Assembly: GCF_021531315.1 (NCBI RefSeq)
Contig: NZ_JAFBIQ010000021.1
Coordinates: 1-37,570, forward strand
DNA length: 37,570 bases
Reading direction: 5' to 3'
Source of the DNA: Oscillibacter valericigenes
GTDB taxonomy: Bacteria; Bacillota; Clostridia; Oscillospirales; Oscillospiraceae
This document shows positions 6,839 to 16,201 of this stretch, in pieces. Every line of letters begins with the position of its first letter. Within the stretch, counting starts at the first letter, position 1. The notes below the pieces were generated by a model that made no database searches, was not told the origin of the DNA, and was given only the letters and a program-made list of their open reading frames with translations. The translations under genes were made by a program, and so were the position numbers.

Positions 6839-9226
6839 ATGACAGAACTGTTTGAAAAATCCATCCGTGTGCTCGAGCTGCCGCAGCTTTTGGAGCGCCT
6901 TTCGCAAAAGGCGGTCAGCGCGGCGGCGAAGGAGCGCGCGCTGCGCCTGACGCCCGCCGACGACGCGGACGAGGTGCGCCGCCTGCAGGACGAAACGGAC
7001 GCCGCCCGCGCCCTCATCGGCCTGCGCGGCAGCCCGTCGTTCTCCGGCGTGAAGGATGTGCGCGAATCGCTCTCCCGCGCCGAGCGCGGCGGTATGCTCA
7101 ACCCCCGCGAGCTGCTGACCGTCGCGGGACTGCTGACGAACTCCCGCCGCGTGCGGGAATATTACGAGGCCGACCAGGGCGAGGGCAGCGTCCTCGACCG
7201 GATGTTTGCCTCGCTCCACACCAACCGTTTTTTAGAGGAAAAGATCACCACCTCCATCCTCTCCGAGGACGAGATCGCCGACGCTGCCAGTACGGAGCTG
7301 GCGGACATCCGCCGCCACAAGCGCGCCGCGAGCGCGAAGGGGCGGCAGATCTTGCAGAAGATCATCTCCTCCCCCAGCTATAAGAGCACCCTGCAGGAGG
7401 CGCTCATCACGCAGCGCGACGGGCGCTTTGTCGTGCCCGTCAAGGCGGAGCACCGCGGCGACCTGCCCGGTCTTGTGCATGACATTTCCGCCTCCGGCGC
7501 GACGCTTTTCGTCGAGCCGATGGGCGTCGTGCAGGCGAACAACGAGCTCAAGGAGCTGGAGGCCAAGGAGAAAAAGGAGATCGAGCGCATCCTCTTCGCC
7601 CTCTCCGCCGAGGCGGCGGGCTTTGCCGAGGCGATCTTGTGGGACTATGACATTCTCGTCCACCTCGACCTCATTTTCGCCCGCGGCGAGCTGAGCTATC
7701 AGATGGACGCCGCACGCCCCGAGATCCGAACGGACGGCAGCGTGTACCTGCGCCGCGCCCGACACCCCCTGCTCGACCCCGCCAAGGCAGTGCCCATCGA
7801 CATCGAGCTGGGGCGCAGCTTCGATACCCTCGTCATCACCGGCCCGAACACCGGCGGCAAGACCGTCAGCCTCAAGACCCTCGGCCTTCTCTGCCTGATG
7901 GCACAGTGCGGGCTGCACATTCCCGCGGGCGACCGCAGCGCCGTGAGCGTCTTTACCGGCGTGCTTGCCGACATCGGCGACGAGCAGAGCATCGAGCAGA
8001 GCCTGTCGACCTTCTCGGCACACATGAAGACCATCGTGAATATCCTCAACGAGGCGGACGGCAGCTCTCTCGTCCTCTTCGACGAGCTCGGCGCGGGCAC
8101 CGACCCGGTCGAGGGCGCGGCGCTTGCCATCGCGGTCATCGAGCATGTCCGCGCGCGCGGCGCGAGGGTCGCCGCCACCACGCACTATGCCGAGCTCAAA
8201 ACCTTTGCCATGACCACCGCGGGCGTGGAGAACGCCAGCTGCGAGTTCGATGTCGAAACGCTCTGCCCGACCTATAAGCTGCTCATCGGCATCCCCGGCA
8301 AGTCCAACGCCTTCGCCATCTCCGCGCGGCTCGGCCTCGACCCGCGCGTCATCGAGACCGCCAAGGCACAGATGGACGCCGAGAGCATCCGCTTTGAGGA
8401 TGTGCTGACCCAGCTTGAGATCAAGCGCCAGCAGCTCGAAAAGGAAAAGGAAGAGATCGACCGCCTGCACGCCAGGCAGGAGGAGGATTCCCGCCGCGCG
8501 CGCGAGTTCCGCGCCCAGATGGAGCGCGCGAAGGAGAATGCCCGCAGCCGCGGCGAGGCTGAGGCCAAGCGCATCCTTTCCGACGCCAAGAGCGCGGCGG
8601 ACGCTGCCTTCCGCGAGCTGGACGCGCTGCGCCGTGCGCAGAAAAAGCAGCTCGACGCGCAGGCGATGAACGAAAAGCGCGTGGAGATCGTCTCCGAGCT
8701 CAACGCCGCGCGTGAGCGCGCGGGCGTACACGACGAATCGCGCGAGCCGATCCCCGCGCCGTCCCGCCCCATCCGCGCGGGCGACCTTGTGGAGATCCCC
8801 GGCACCACAAAGCCCGCCGAGGTCACGGCGGTCAAGGGCGACAAGCTGGTGCTGAAGGCCGGCGTTCTCTCCATGACCGTCAAGAACGACGAGGTGCGCC
8901 TCATTGAGGACGATGAGCGCGCCGCGCTCAAAAAACCCTCCGCACCCGCGCAGCCGAGCCGCCGCATCCTCAATACAGCCGCCGCCGCACGCGAGCTGGA
9001 CCTGCGCGGCATGGAAACGCTTGAGGCCGAGAGTGTGCTGGAAAACTACCTCGACGCCGCGCTCCGCGCGCATCTCGAAACTGCCACCATCATCCACGGC
9101 AAGGGCACCGGCGCGCTGCGCAAGGCGGTGCAGGCGAGCCTGCGTAAGAATAAGATGGTCAAGTCTTTCCGCCTCGGCAACTACGGCGAGGGCGAGAGCG
9201 GCGTGACCATCGTGGAATTCAAGTGA
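6839..9226 (+). CDS. mutS2: Endonuclease MutS2 / ribosome-rescue ATPase
   Basis: This is a 795-residue MutS2 protein. It has the MutS core and clamp (about 1-310), an ABC-type ATPase domain with Walker A GPNTGGKT (335-342), Walker B ...LVLFDELGAGTDPVEG, a long charged coiled coil (about 515-640), a KOW-like linker, and a C-terminal Smr endonuclease domain (719-795) with LDLRGM and HGKGTGALR motifs. In Bacillus the protein (RqcU) splits collided ribosomes; in Helicobacter it suppresses homologous recombination. Length is typical (~780-790). It lacks the mismatch-recognition domain of MutS1. It is the last gene of the era-recO run. Confidence 0.95.
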   Translation: MTELFEKSIRVLELPQLLERLSQKAVSAAAKERALRLTPADDADEVRRLQDETDAARALIGLRGSPSFSGVKDVRESLSRAERGGMLNPRELLTVAGLLTNSRRVREYYEADQGEGSVLDRMFASLHTNRFLEEKITTSILSEDEIADAASTELADIRRHKRAASAKGRQILQKIISSPSYKSTLQEALITQRDGRFVVPVKAEHRGDLPGLVHDISASGATLFVEPMGVVQANNELKELEAKEKKEIERILFALSAEAAGFAEAILWDYDILVHLDLIFARGELSYQMDAARPEIRTDGSVYLRRARHPLLDPAKAVPIDIELGRSFDTLVITGPNTGGKTVSLKTLGLLCLMAQCGLHIPAGDRSAVSVFTGVLADIGDEQSIEQSLSTFSAHMKTIVNILNEADGSSLVLFDELGAGTDPVEGAALAIAVIEHVRARGARVAATTHYAELKTFAMTTAGVENASCEFDVETLCPTYKLLIGIPGKSNAFAISARLGLDPRVIETAKAQMDAESIRFEDVLTQLEIKRQQLEKEKEEIDRLHARQEEDSRRAREFRAQMERAKENARSRGEAEAKRILSDAKSAADAAFRELDALRRAQKKQLDAQAMNEKRVEIVSELNAARERAGVHDESREPIPAPSRPIRAGDLVEIPGTTKPAEVTAVKGDKLVLKAGVLSMTVKNDEVRLIEDDERAALKKPSAPAQPSRRILNTAAAARELDLRGMETLEAESVLENYLDAALRAHLETATIIHGKGTGALRKAVQASLRKNKMVKSFRLGNYGEGESGVTIVEFK

Positions 9227-9318
9227 TGCCCTGTCCGCGCGATATGGACAAATCGCCACTTTCGGCAGACTGTCCGAACGAAAAGCCGCGATTTCTCCGA
9301 AGTTTGTAAAAAAGTGGA

Positions 9319-9346
9319 TTGACGAATGGCGGACAGATGGTATAAT
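9319..9346 (+). promoter_or_regulatory. Sigma-A promoter of ptsH
   Basis: TTGACG (9319-9324), a 16-nt spacer and a perfect TATAAT (9341-9346) lie 42 nt upstream of the ptsH start codon, in the 162-nt gap after mutS2. Confidence 0.8.
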
Positions 9347-9388
9347 ATACTCAATATCCCGTTAGTCTGATTTGGGAGGATTGAGAGA

Positions 9389-9652
9389 ATGGTTACACAG
9401 GAAGTCACGATCAACAACGAGGTCGGCCTGCACGCGCGTCCCGCGACCTTTTTCATTCAGAAGGCCAACGAGTTCAAAAGCGGCATTTGGGTGGAGAAGG
9501 ACGAGCGCCGCGTAAACGCCAAGAGTCTGCTGGGCGTGCTGTCCCTCGGCATCACGAAGGGCACCACCATCACCCTGCTTGCCGACGGCAGCGATGAAAA
9601 GGAAGCCGTTGCCGCGCTTTGCGAGCTGGTTTCAGGCAACTTCGGCGAATGA
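9389..9652 (+). CDS. ptsH: Phosphocarrier protein HPr
   Basis: This is an 87-residue HPr of the phosphoenolpyruvate:sugar phosphotransferase system. It passes phosphate from enzyme I to sugar-specific IIA proteins through His15, in GLHARPAT. The regulatory Ser46 lies in NAKSLLGVLSLG; in Firmicutes HPr kinase phosphorylates this serine to allow CcpA corepression. Both residues are present, so it reads as true HPr rather than Crh (which lacks His15). It stands alone with its own promoter and terminator; ptsI is not adjacent. The start has a GGGAGGATTGAG site. Confidence 0.93.
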   Translation: MVTQEVTINNEVGLHARPATFFIQKANEFKSGIWVEKDERRVNAKSLLGVLSLGITKGTTITLLADGSDEKEAVAALCELVSGNFGE

Positions 9653-9672
9653 TCATCACATCTTAAAGGAAA

Positions 9673-9702
9673 GGCGGTTTCGCGTGGCGAAGCCGCCTTT
9701 TT
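9673..9702 (+). terminator. Intrinsic terminator after ptsH
   Basis: A 10-bp stem (GGCGGTTTCG with CGAAGCCGCC, one G-T pair) with a 5-nt loop, followed by TTTTT. It closes the ptsH transcript 20 nt after the stop codon. Confidence 0.85.
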
Positions 9703-9730
9703 CCAACCGCGAAGAAGGGAGGGGAGCACG

Positions 9731-11563
9731 ATGACGAAGGAGGAGCTGCTGGAAAAGGCAAACGACCTGCCGCTTGCCCCGGGCGTCTATCTGATGATGG
9801 ATGCATCGGGCCGGGTCATCTATGTCGGCAAGGCGAAACACCTCAAAAACCGCGTCAGCCAGTATTTCCAGCTCGGTACGGGACACAACGAAAAGACACG
9901 CCGCATGGTCGCGCAGGTCGATCGCTTCGACACGATCTTCGTCTCCAGTGAGTTTGAGGCACTGGTGCTCGAAAACTCCCTCATCAAGCAGCACCAGCCG
10001 CGCTACAATATCCTGCTCAAGGACGATAAGGGCTACCCTTTCGTCCGCCTCTCCCGCGCTCCCTACCCGCGCTTTACGATGGTCAACCGCACGGCGGAGG
10101 ACGGCGCGCGCTACTTCGGCCCCTTCGGCGCGCGCGGCGAAACGCGCGCCGCCATCGACGCGGTCTGCGCGGCGTTCCGCCTGCCGACCTGCGCGCGGCA
10201 GTTTCCGCGCGACATCGGAAAGGAGCGCCCCTGCCTCAACCACCACATGGGACGCTGCGACGGCTTTTGCCGCGGCGAACCGGACGCGGAGGAATACCAA
10301 AAGCGCATCGAACAGGCCTGCTCCCTGCTCTCGGGCCACTATAAGACGCTCGCACGCGAGCTGAAGACCGAGATGGAGCACGAGGCGGAGCAGCTGCACT
10401 TCGAGCAGGCCGCCGTCCTGCGCGACCGCATCAGCGCCATTGAGCTGCTTGGCAAGCGCCAAAAGGTCATCGCGGGCATCTGCGCCGACACCGACCTCTG
10501 GGGCCTCTACACGGGCGCCGCCAAGTCCGGCTGGGCTGTCGTCCATGTCGAGGACGGCAGCGTGACAGGCCGCGAGACGAGCCTTTTCGCCGCCCCCACC
10601 GACGAGACCGAGGCAGACACGCTCTCGGCGCTCCTCTCCCAGTATTATCTCCCGCGCGGCGTGCTGCCGCGCGAGATCCTGCTGCCCTTTGCTGTCGACG
10701 AGTGTTCGGAGCTCGAAACGGTGCTCACCGCCCGCGCGGGGCATCGCGTCACGCTGCGCGTGCCGCAGCGCGGCGAGAAGGCAGAGCTGCTGGCGCTGGC
10801 CGAGCGCAACGCCCGCGAGGAGGTCGAGCGCGTCACCACCGCCGCCGAGCGCGAGGATAAAACGCTCAAAAGCCTTGCCGCCATGTGCGGTCTTGCCGCC
10901 GCGCCGCGGCGCATGGAGTCCTACGACATCTCCAACACAGGCGCGAGCGACATTGTCGCCTCAATGGTCGTCTATGCGGGCGCAAGGCCGCTCAAGCGCG
11001 CCTACCGCCGCTTCAAAATGAAGTCTGTCAGCGCCCACCCCGACGACTACGCCTCAATGGAGGAGGTGCTCACCCGCCGCCTGCGGCGCTACGCCGACGG
11101 CGACGAGAAATTCGCGCCGCTGCCCGATGTGTTCCTCATCGACGGCGGCAGAACGCACGCCGCGGTCGCAGAGAAGGTCTGCGCGGCCTTCGATGTGCAT
11201 ATTCCCATCTTCGGCATGGTCAAGGACGAGCGCCACCGCACCCGCGCCCTCACCACCGCCGAGGGACACGAGATCGACCTGCGCGCCGATCCTGCGGTTT
11301 TCGCCCTCATCGGGCAAATTCAGGAGGAAACGCACCGCTTTGCCATCACCTACCACCACGAGAGCCACACGCGCAGCTCCGTCGCCTCCGCGCTCGACGC
11401 CATCCCCGGCGTCGGCGAAGCGCGAAAGCGCAGGCTGCTCGCCCGCTTCAAGAGCGTCAAAGCGATCCGCGAGGCGGAGCTGAGCGCCCTGCAGGCGGAG
11501 CTGGGCCGCGCCGCGGGCTGCGCGGTGTACGACCATTTTCACCCCAAGGAGGAAACAACATGA
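9731..11563 (+). CDS. uvrC: Excinuclease ABC subunit C
   Basis: This is a 610-residue UvrC, the dual-incision nuclease of nucleotide excision repair. The N-terminal GIY-YIG domain shows LAPGVYLMM and RVIYVGKAKHLKNRV (residues ~17-45) with the catalytic Tyr/Arg context. A Cys-rich stretch (CLNHHMGRCDGFC) follows at ~168. The UVR motif LHFEQAAVLRDRI, which binds UvrB, lies near residue 220, then the RNase H-like endonuclease domain (DISNTGASDIVASMV, DVFLIDGG), and a C-terminal helix-hairpin-helix pair (LDAIPGVGEARKRRLLARF). The start has a GAAGGGAGGGG site. Its stop overlaps the start of the pyruvate-kinase-like gene (ATGA). Confidence 0.96.
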   Translation: MTKEELLEKANDLPLAPGVYLMMDASGRVIYVGKAKHLKNRVSQYFQLGTGHNEKTRRMVAQVDRFDTIFVSSEFEALVLENSLIKQHQPRYNILLKDDKGYPFVRLSRAPYPRFTMVNRTAEDGARYFGPFGARGETRAAIDAVCAAFRLPTCARQFPRDIGKERPCLNHHMGRCDGFCRGEPDAEEYQKRIEQACSLLSGHYKTLARELKTEMEHEAEQLHFEQAAVLRDRISAIELLGKRQKVIAGICADTDLWGLYTGAAKSGWAVVHVEDGSVTGRETSLFAAPTDETEADTLSALLSQYYLPRGVLPREILLPFAVDECSELETVLTARAGHRVTLRVPQRGEKAELLALAERNAREEVERVTTAAEREDKTLKSLAAMCGLAAAPRRMESYDISNTGASDIVASMVVYAGARPLKRAYRRFKMKSVSAHPDDYASMEEVLTRRLRRYADGDEKFAPLPDVFLIDGGRTHAAVAEKVCAAFDVHIPIFGMVKDERHRTRALTTAEGHEIDLRADPAVFALIGQIQEETHRFAITYHHESHTRSSVASALDAIPGVGEARKRRLLARFKSVKAIREAELSALQAELGRAAGCAVYDHFHPKEETT

Positions 11564-12537
11564 CCGGAAAACTCTACGGCACGCTCGGTCCGAGCTGTGC
11601 CGATCCCGATACCCTGCGCGCCCTGCTGCGCGCGGGGATGCGCGGCGTGCGGCTGAACCTCTCCCACTGCACGCTGGCAGAAAGCGCGCCGTGGCTCGCT
11701 TCGCTCCGCCGCGCCGAGGCGGCGGAGGGCGTCTCCTGCGACCTGCTCATCGACCTGCAAGGACCCGAGCTGCGCATCGGCGCGCTCGCCTCTCCGCTGA
11801 CGCTGCGCGCGGGCGAAACACTCACGCTCGGCGAGGCATTTCCCGTGCCGCCCTGCCTGCGCGGCAGCCTGCTCGACGGCGACGAGCTGCTGCTTGACGA
11901 CGGCGCACTCTCCCTGCGCGTGACGGACGCGGAGGGGCTGGTCTGCCGCGTGGAGCGCGGCGGCGTGCTCTCCTCCCGCAAGAGCCTTGCCGTCGTGGGC
12001 CGCGAGCTGCCCGCACCCGCGCTCACGGAGATGGATATGGAAAATCTCCGCCGTGCCAAGGAGTATGGCGTTACCGCACTCATGCAGCCCTTCGTCCGCG
12101 GCGCGGACGATCTGCGCGCCGTGCGCGCTGCCCTGCGCGAGACCGGCGCGGAGGAGCTGAAAATTTTTGCCAAGATCGAAAATCAGACGGGACTGCACAG
12201 GCTCGACGAGATCATCCCCCTCGCGGACGTGGTGATCTGCGCCCGCGGCGACCTCGGCAACGCCATGCCGCTCTGGGAGCTGCCCCGCGCGCAATCGCTC
12301 ATCACACGCAAGTGCCGCGCGGCGGGACGGGCGTTCATGATCTCCACGCAGATGCTCCACTCGATGCACCACGCCGCCGTGCCCACGCGCGCCGAGGTCA
12401 CGGATGTTTATCAGGCGGCAAAGAGCGGCGCGGACTATCTGCTGCTCACCGGCGAGACCGCCGCGGGCGAGTATCCGGTCGAGGCTATGACCTACTTTGC
12501 GAAGATCGCTGCGAACGGCTGGGCCGACGCGGAATGA
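11560..12537 (+). CDS. Short pyruvate-kinase-like protein lacking the C-terminal domain
   Basis: This 325-residue protein covers the TIM-barrel and B domain of pyruvate kinase. It shows GTLGPSC, RLNLSHC, DLQGPELR, FAKIENQTG (catalytic Lys plus metal-ligand Glu), ICARGDLG (metal-ligand Asp), STQMLHSM (Thr) and VPTRAEVTDVYQA...LLTGETAAGEYPVEAM. Ordinary bacterial pyruvate kinases are ~470-590 residues; the allosteric C-terminal domain is missing here. The DTKGPE loop reads DLQGPE, changing a conserved Lys. It could still be a catalytic, unregulated enzyme or have a related function; activity is inference. The start overlaps the uvrC stop by 4 bases and the gene ends 17 nt before selA, placing it firmly in the selenocysteine operon. 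Confidence 0.82.
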   Translation: MTGKLYGTLGPSCADPDTLRALLRAGMRGVRLNLSHCTLAESAPWLASLRRAEAAEGVSCDLLIDLQGPELRIGALASPLTLRAGETLTLGEAFPVPPCLRGSLLDGDELLLDDGALSLRVTDAEGLVCRVERGGVLSSRKSLAVVGRELPAPALTEMDMENLRRAKEYGVTALMQPFVRGADDLRAVRAALRETGAEELKIFAKIENQTGLHRLDEIIPLADVVICARGDLGNAMPLWELPRAQSLITRKCRAAGRAFMISTQMLHSMHHAAVPTRAEVTDVYQAAKSGADYLLLTGETAAGEYPVEAMTYFAKIAANGWADAE

Positions 12538-12554
12538 GAAGGGAGGACGGAGAG

Positions 12555-13928
12555 ATGGACAAGGCGCTGCTGCGCAATATCCCCAGGGTGGACGAGCTGC
12601 TCGCCCCCGTGCGCGCGCTCTGCCCCAACGCCTCATCCGCCGCCGTCACGGCGGCGGTGCGCCGCACGCTCGACGCGCTGCGGAAGGATATTCTCTCGGG
12701 CGCGGCGCGGGAGCTGCCGGGGCGTGACGCGCTCTGCGCCCTTGCCGTCGCATACGCGCGCAGCACGGAGACGCCCTCGCTCCGTCCGGTCATCAACGCC
12801 ACAGGTGTCGTGCTGCACACCAATCTCGGCCGCGCCTGCCTGAGCGAGCGCGCGGCGAAGGCTGCGGCTGATGCCGCCGCGCACTACTCCACGCTCGAAT
12901 ACGACATCGAAAGCGGCGAGCGCGGCTCGCGCAGCGCCCATGTCGAGGCGCTGCTCTGCCGCCTGAGCGGCGCGGAGAGCGCGCTGGTCGTCAACAACAA
13001 CGCCGCCGCCGTCCTGCTGCTCCTTACGGCGCAGGCCGCCGGCGGCGAGGTCATCGTCTCGCGCGGCGAGCTCGTCGAGATCGGCGGCAGCTTCCGCGTG
13101 CCCGACATCATGGCCGCCTGCGGCGCGGTGCTGCGCGAGGTCGGCACGACGAACAAGACCCGCGCGGCGGACTACGCCGCCGCCATCGGCGAGAATACCC
13201 GCGCGCTGATGAAGGTTCACACGAGCAACTACCGCGTTGTCGGCTTCACCGAGAGCGCGGACCGCGCAGAGCTTGCGGCGCTTGCCCACTCCCACGGTCT
13301 GCCGTTTTTCGAGGACCTCGGCAGCGGCAGCCTTTTCGACTTGGAAGCGTTCGGCATCCATGGCGAGCCGACCGTGCAGGGCTCCGTCCGCGCGGGCGTG
13401 GATGTAGTCACCTGCTCGGGCGATAAGCTGCTCGGCGGCCCGCAGGCGGGCATCCTCGTGGGAAAGAAGCAGTACATTGACGCGCTCAAGCGCCACCCGC
13501 TCACCCGCGCCCTGCGCGTGGACAAGCTGACCCTCGCGGCGCTGGAGGCGACGCTGCGCGCCTATGCCGACGGCACGGCGGGAAATACGCTCCCGACGCT
13601 CGCCATGCTCGCGGCACCGCCGGACACTTTGCGCGAGCGCGCGGAAACGCTCTGCGCGCGTCTTGCGGAAAAGGGGGTCTGCGCTGAGACCGTTTCGGAG
13701 GAGGACGCGGTCGGCGGCGGCAGCGTGCCGACGCAGACCCTTCCGGGCTATGCCGCGGCGGTCACGCCGCGTGCTTGCCGCGTGGATGAGCTGGCCGCAA
13801 GGCTGCGGCAGCGCGAGGTACCCGTCGTTGCGCGCATCGCGCACGAAAGGCTGCTGCTGTGCGTCCGCACTCTGCGCGCGGACGAGCTGGACGCGCTTGC
13901 CGCCGCCGTCGCGGAGTGCGGGCGATGA
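12555..13928 (+). CDS. selA: L-seryl-tRNA(Sec) selenium transferase
   Basis: This is a 457-residue PLP enzyme that converts seryl-tRNA(Sec) to selenocysteinyl-tRNA(Sec) using selenophosphate. It has the N-terminal tRNA-binding helical part (IPRVDELL...), the [19 protein letters not shown] block, [40 protein letters not shown], and the Schiff-base lysine K291 in [13 protein letters not shown]. Length matches the family (~460). The start at 12555 has GGGAGGACGGAGAG upstream. It overlaps selB by 4 bases. selD is not in the window. Confidence 0.96.
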   Translation: MDKALLRNIPRVDELLAPVRALCPNASSAAVTAAVRRTLDALRKDILSGAARELPGRDALCALAVAYARSTETPSLRPVINATGVVLHTNLGRACLSERAAKAAADAAAHYSTLEYDIESGERGSRSAHVEALLCRLSGAESALVVNNNAAAVLLLLTAQAAGGEVIVSRGELVEIGGSFRVPDIMAACGAVLREVGTTNKTRAADYAAAIGENTRALMKVHTSNYRVVGFTESADRAELAALAHSHGLPFFEDLGSGSLFDLEAFGIHGEPTVQGSVRAGVDVVTCSGDKLLGGPQAGILVGKKQYIDALKRHPLTRALRVDKLTLAALEATLRAYADGTAGNTLPTLAMLAAPPDTLRERAETLCARLAEKGVCAETVSEEDAVGGGSVPTQTLPGYAAAVTPRACRVDELAARLRQREVPVVARIAHERLLLCVRTLRADELDALAAAVAECGR

Positions 13929-15841
13929 AGCACATCATCATCGGCACCGCCGGCCATGTCGACCACGGCAAAACGGCGCTGGTCAAGGCGCTCACCGGCG
14001 TGGATACCGACCGCCTCGCCGAAGAAAAGCGGCGGGGGCTCACCATCGAGCTGGGCTTTGCGCGGCTCGACTTTCCCGACGGCAGCTATGCCGGCATGGT
14101 GGATGTGCCGGGACACGAAAAATTCATCAAAAATATGCTCGCCGGCGCGGGCGGCATCGACCTTGCGATGCTTGTCATCGCGGCGGACGAGGGCTTCATG
14201 CCCCAAACGGTCGAGCATCTGAGCATCCTCTCGCTGCTCGGTGTGCGCGGCGGCGCGGTCGTGCTCACCAAGTGCGATCTGGCCGACGCCGAAACGCTCG
14301 TGCTCGCGCGCGGGGAGATCGCTTCGCGCACGGCGGGGACCTTCCTTGAAGGCGCGCCCGTCGTCGAGACCTCTGCCGCCACGGGAGAGGGCATCGAAGA
14401 GCTGAGGGAGACCCTGCACGAGCTTTTGCGGCAAACGCCGGAGAAGAGCGTCCGTCTTCCGTTCCGCCTGCCCATCGACCGCGTGTTTTCGGTCGACGGC
14501 TTTGGCACCGTCGTCACGGGCACGCTCATCGAGGGTGCGCTGCGCCTTGGCGACGAGACGGAGCTGCTGCCCTCGGGCAAGCGCGCGCGTGTGCGCAGCC
14601 TGCAAATTCACGGCCAAAGCGTTGTGTGCGCCTACGCAGGTCAGCGCGCAGCGGTGAACCTTGCGGGTATCGGAAAGGCGGAGGTCTCCCGCGGCGAAAC
14701 GCTGGCAAGGCCGGACAGCGTCCGCTTATCGCACCTGCTCGACGTGCGCCTTTCCTGCCTGCGCGAGAGCGCGCGCAGCATCGAAAACGGCTCGCGCGTC
14801 CACTTCTGCCACGGCACGGCGGTGCAGCTCGCCAAGGTCGTCCTGCTCGAGCGCGACGCCCTCGCCCCCGGCGAGAGTGCCTACGCCCAGCTCCGCTTCA
14901 CGGAGGAGGTCGCCGCGAAGTGCGGCGACCGCTTTGTCGTCCGCTTCTATTCTCCGCTTGAGACCATCGGCGGCGGCATCGTTCTCGACGACGCGCCCGC
15001 GCGCCACAAGCGGAACGACGCCGCGGTGCTTGCCTCCCTTGCCGTCCGCGAAAACGGCAGCGGCGCGGCGCGCGTTTTGCAGGCGCTCGCGGACTTTGAT
15101 ACCGCGCTGCCCACGGCGGCGCAGCTTGCCGCCCGCCTCGGCGCGGAAGAGGAACGGCTTGCGCAGGAGATAGCCGCTCTGCTCGCACGGGGCGAGGCCG
15201 CCGAGCCGCTGTCCGGCCGCTATGCCGCCTCCTCGGCACTCGACGCGCTTTGGGCGCGCTGCGAGGCGCTGCTTACAGGCTATCACGCGAAAAATCCGCT
15301 CCACGCGGGCATCCGCGCCTCGGAGCTGCGGCAAAAGCTCCTGCATACCGCCGAGCCGGCGCGCGCGGATGCACTGCTCACGCTCTTCGTGCGCGAGGGA
15401 AAACTCAGATGCACCGCGGGGCGCTATGCCCTTGCGGACTTCACCGTGCGCTACACGAAGCGCCAAGCGGCGCTGCGCACCGAATTGCTGGAGACCTACC
15501 GCGCGATGGGTCTGCGTCCCGAGCGCACGGAGCGCGTGCTTGCCCGCTTTGCCGCGCGCGACCGCACCGAGGCCGAGCGCGTGCTCGAGAGCCTGCTCAC
15601 CGACGGCGCGCTGGTGCGCCTTGCGCCGCAGACCTACCTCTCCGGCGCGGTCTACGCGCAGGTCTGCGAGACGGCGCGCGCCCACTTTGCCGATCACGAT
15701 ACGCTCACGCTCGCACACTTCCGCGACCTGCTCGCCACCTCGCGCGATCAGGCGTTGCTGCTGCTCGAATGTCTCGACCGCAGCGGCCTTACCAGGCGGG
15801 AGGGCGAGGTGCGGCGCGCCGGCGGCGCACTGTATCAATAG
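13925..15841 (+). CDS. selB: Selenocysteine-specific elongation factor SelB
   Basis: This is a 638-residue translation factor that brings Sec-tRNA to UGA codons marked by SECIS hairpins. The EF-Tu-like domains 1-3 come first: G1 GHVDHGKT (10-17), G3 DVPGHEKF and G4 TKCD. The C-terminal ~270 residues are the winged-helix repeats that bind the SECIS RNA, ending with the [19 protein letters not shown] and [32 protein letters not shown] blocks (the latter the terminal winged helix, about residues 595-628). It starts inside the selA stop (ATGA) and ends 6 nt before tRNA-Sec. Length is typical for SelB (~610-640). Confidence 0.96.
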   Translation: MKHIIIGTAGHVDHGKTALVKALTGVDTDRLAEEKRRGLTIELGFARLDFPDGSYAGMVDVPGHEKFIKNMLAGAGGIDLAMLVIAADEGFMPQTVEHLSILSLLGVRGGAVVLTKCDLADAETLVLARGEIASRTAGTFLEGAPVVETSAATGEGIEELRETLHELLRQTPEKSVRLPFRLPIDRVFSVDGFGTVVTGTLIEGALRLGDETELLPSGKRARVRSLQIHGQSVVCAYAGQRAAVNLAGIGKAEVSRGETLARPDSVRLSHLLDVRLSCLRESARSIENGSRVHFCHGTAVQLAKVVLLERDALAPGESAYAQLRFTEEVAAKCGDRFVVRFYSPLETIGGGIVLDDAPARHKRNDAAVLASLAVRENGSGAARVLQALADFDTALPTAAQLAARLGAEEERLAQEIAALLARGEAAEPLSGRYAASSALDALWARCEALLTGYHAKNPLHAGIRASELRQKLLHTAEPARADALLTLFVREGKLRCTAGRYALADFTVRYTKRQAALRTELLETYRAMGLRPERTERVLARFAARDRTEAERVLESLLTDGALVRLAPQTYLSGAVYAQVCETARAHFADHDTLTLAHFRDLLATSRDQALLLLECLDRSGLTRREGEVRRAGGALYQ

Positions 15842-15847
15842 ACCTAT

Positions 15848-15945
15848 GGGGGTGGATGGGCGCTGGTGTGCCCCGCGGTCTTCAAAACCGTCTGCGGGAG
15901 GCTCAAAACCTGCCGGATGAGTTCGATCCTCATACACCCTCGCCA
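15848..15945 (+). tRNA. selC: tRNA-Sec (anticodon TCA)
   Basis: This 98-nt sequence folds as a selenocysteine tRNA. It has an extended acceptor stem (GGGGGTGG with ACACCCTC, one wobble and one weak terminal pair), a 6-bp D stem (GGGCGC with GTGCCC) closed by a 4-nt TGGT loop, and an anticodon arm with loop CTTCAAA (anticodon TCA). A long variable arm follows, then a T arm ATGAG-TTCGATC-CTCAT, discriminator G and an encoded CCA. The 6-bp D stem, 4-nt D loop and TCA anticodon are diagnostic. It lies 6 nt after selB, giving the compact order selA-selB-selC. Confidence 0.95.
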
Positions 15946-15954
15946 AAAAAAGAG

Positions 15955-15989
15955 GAGCCACGGCCCGAAAGTGGGCGTGGCTCTTTCTT
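15955..15989 (+). terminator. Intrinsic terminator of the uvrC-sel operon
   Basis: GAGCCACGGCCC pairs with GGGCGTGGCTC (one bulged base), followed by TTTCTT. It lies 10 nt after tRNA-Sec and closes the selenocysteine operon. Confidence 0.8.
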
Positions 15990-16069
15990 GATTTTTGTTG
16001 CGGAATACACAGTATATTGCGGAAAAGTGTTGATTTAAAGCACAAAATATTGCATTCGATGCACATGAC

Positions 16070-16098
16070 TTGACAAATCGCGGGGAATGGGTTATACT
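16070..16098 (+). promoter_or_regulatory. Sigma-A promoter of the 3D-domain protein gene
   Basis: Perfect TTGACA (16070-16075), 17-nt spacer, TATACT (16093-16098). It lies about 100 nt upstream of the start codon. The transcription start would fall near 16105, just before the WalR-like box. Confidence 0.85.
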
Positions 16099-16113
16099 CC
16101 ACAGGTCTAAAAA

Positions 16114-16154
16114 GTTACAAAATGGTTACAATAAAATGACAATTGTAACCATTT
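16114..16154 (+). promoter_or_regulatory. WalR-type box and 13-bp inverted repeat in the leader
   Basis: GTTACA (16114-16119), 5 nt, GTTACA (16125-16130) is the reverse complement of TGTWAH-N5-TGTWAH, the WalR (YycF) direct-repeat consensus, with no mismatch. Overlapping it, 16120-16132 and 16142-16154 form a perfect 13-bp inverted repeat with a 9-nt loop. The right arm holds a further TGTAAC half-site (16144-16149). The position, about 10 nt after the predicted transcription start, would suit repression or control through an RNA hairpin. WalR regulates cell-wall hydrolase genes, including 3D-domain proteins, in Bacillus; regulation here is inference. Confidence 0.6.
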
Positions 16155-16201
16155 GAAAGCGCCGGTCTTTTCGGCGCAACGCAAAAAAACGGAGGTCATC
16201 T

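Noticed and set aside
9389-9652. Crh (regulatory HPr paralogue)
   Set aside because: The active-site His15 is present, whereas Crh has another residue there.
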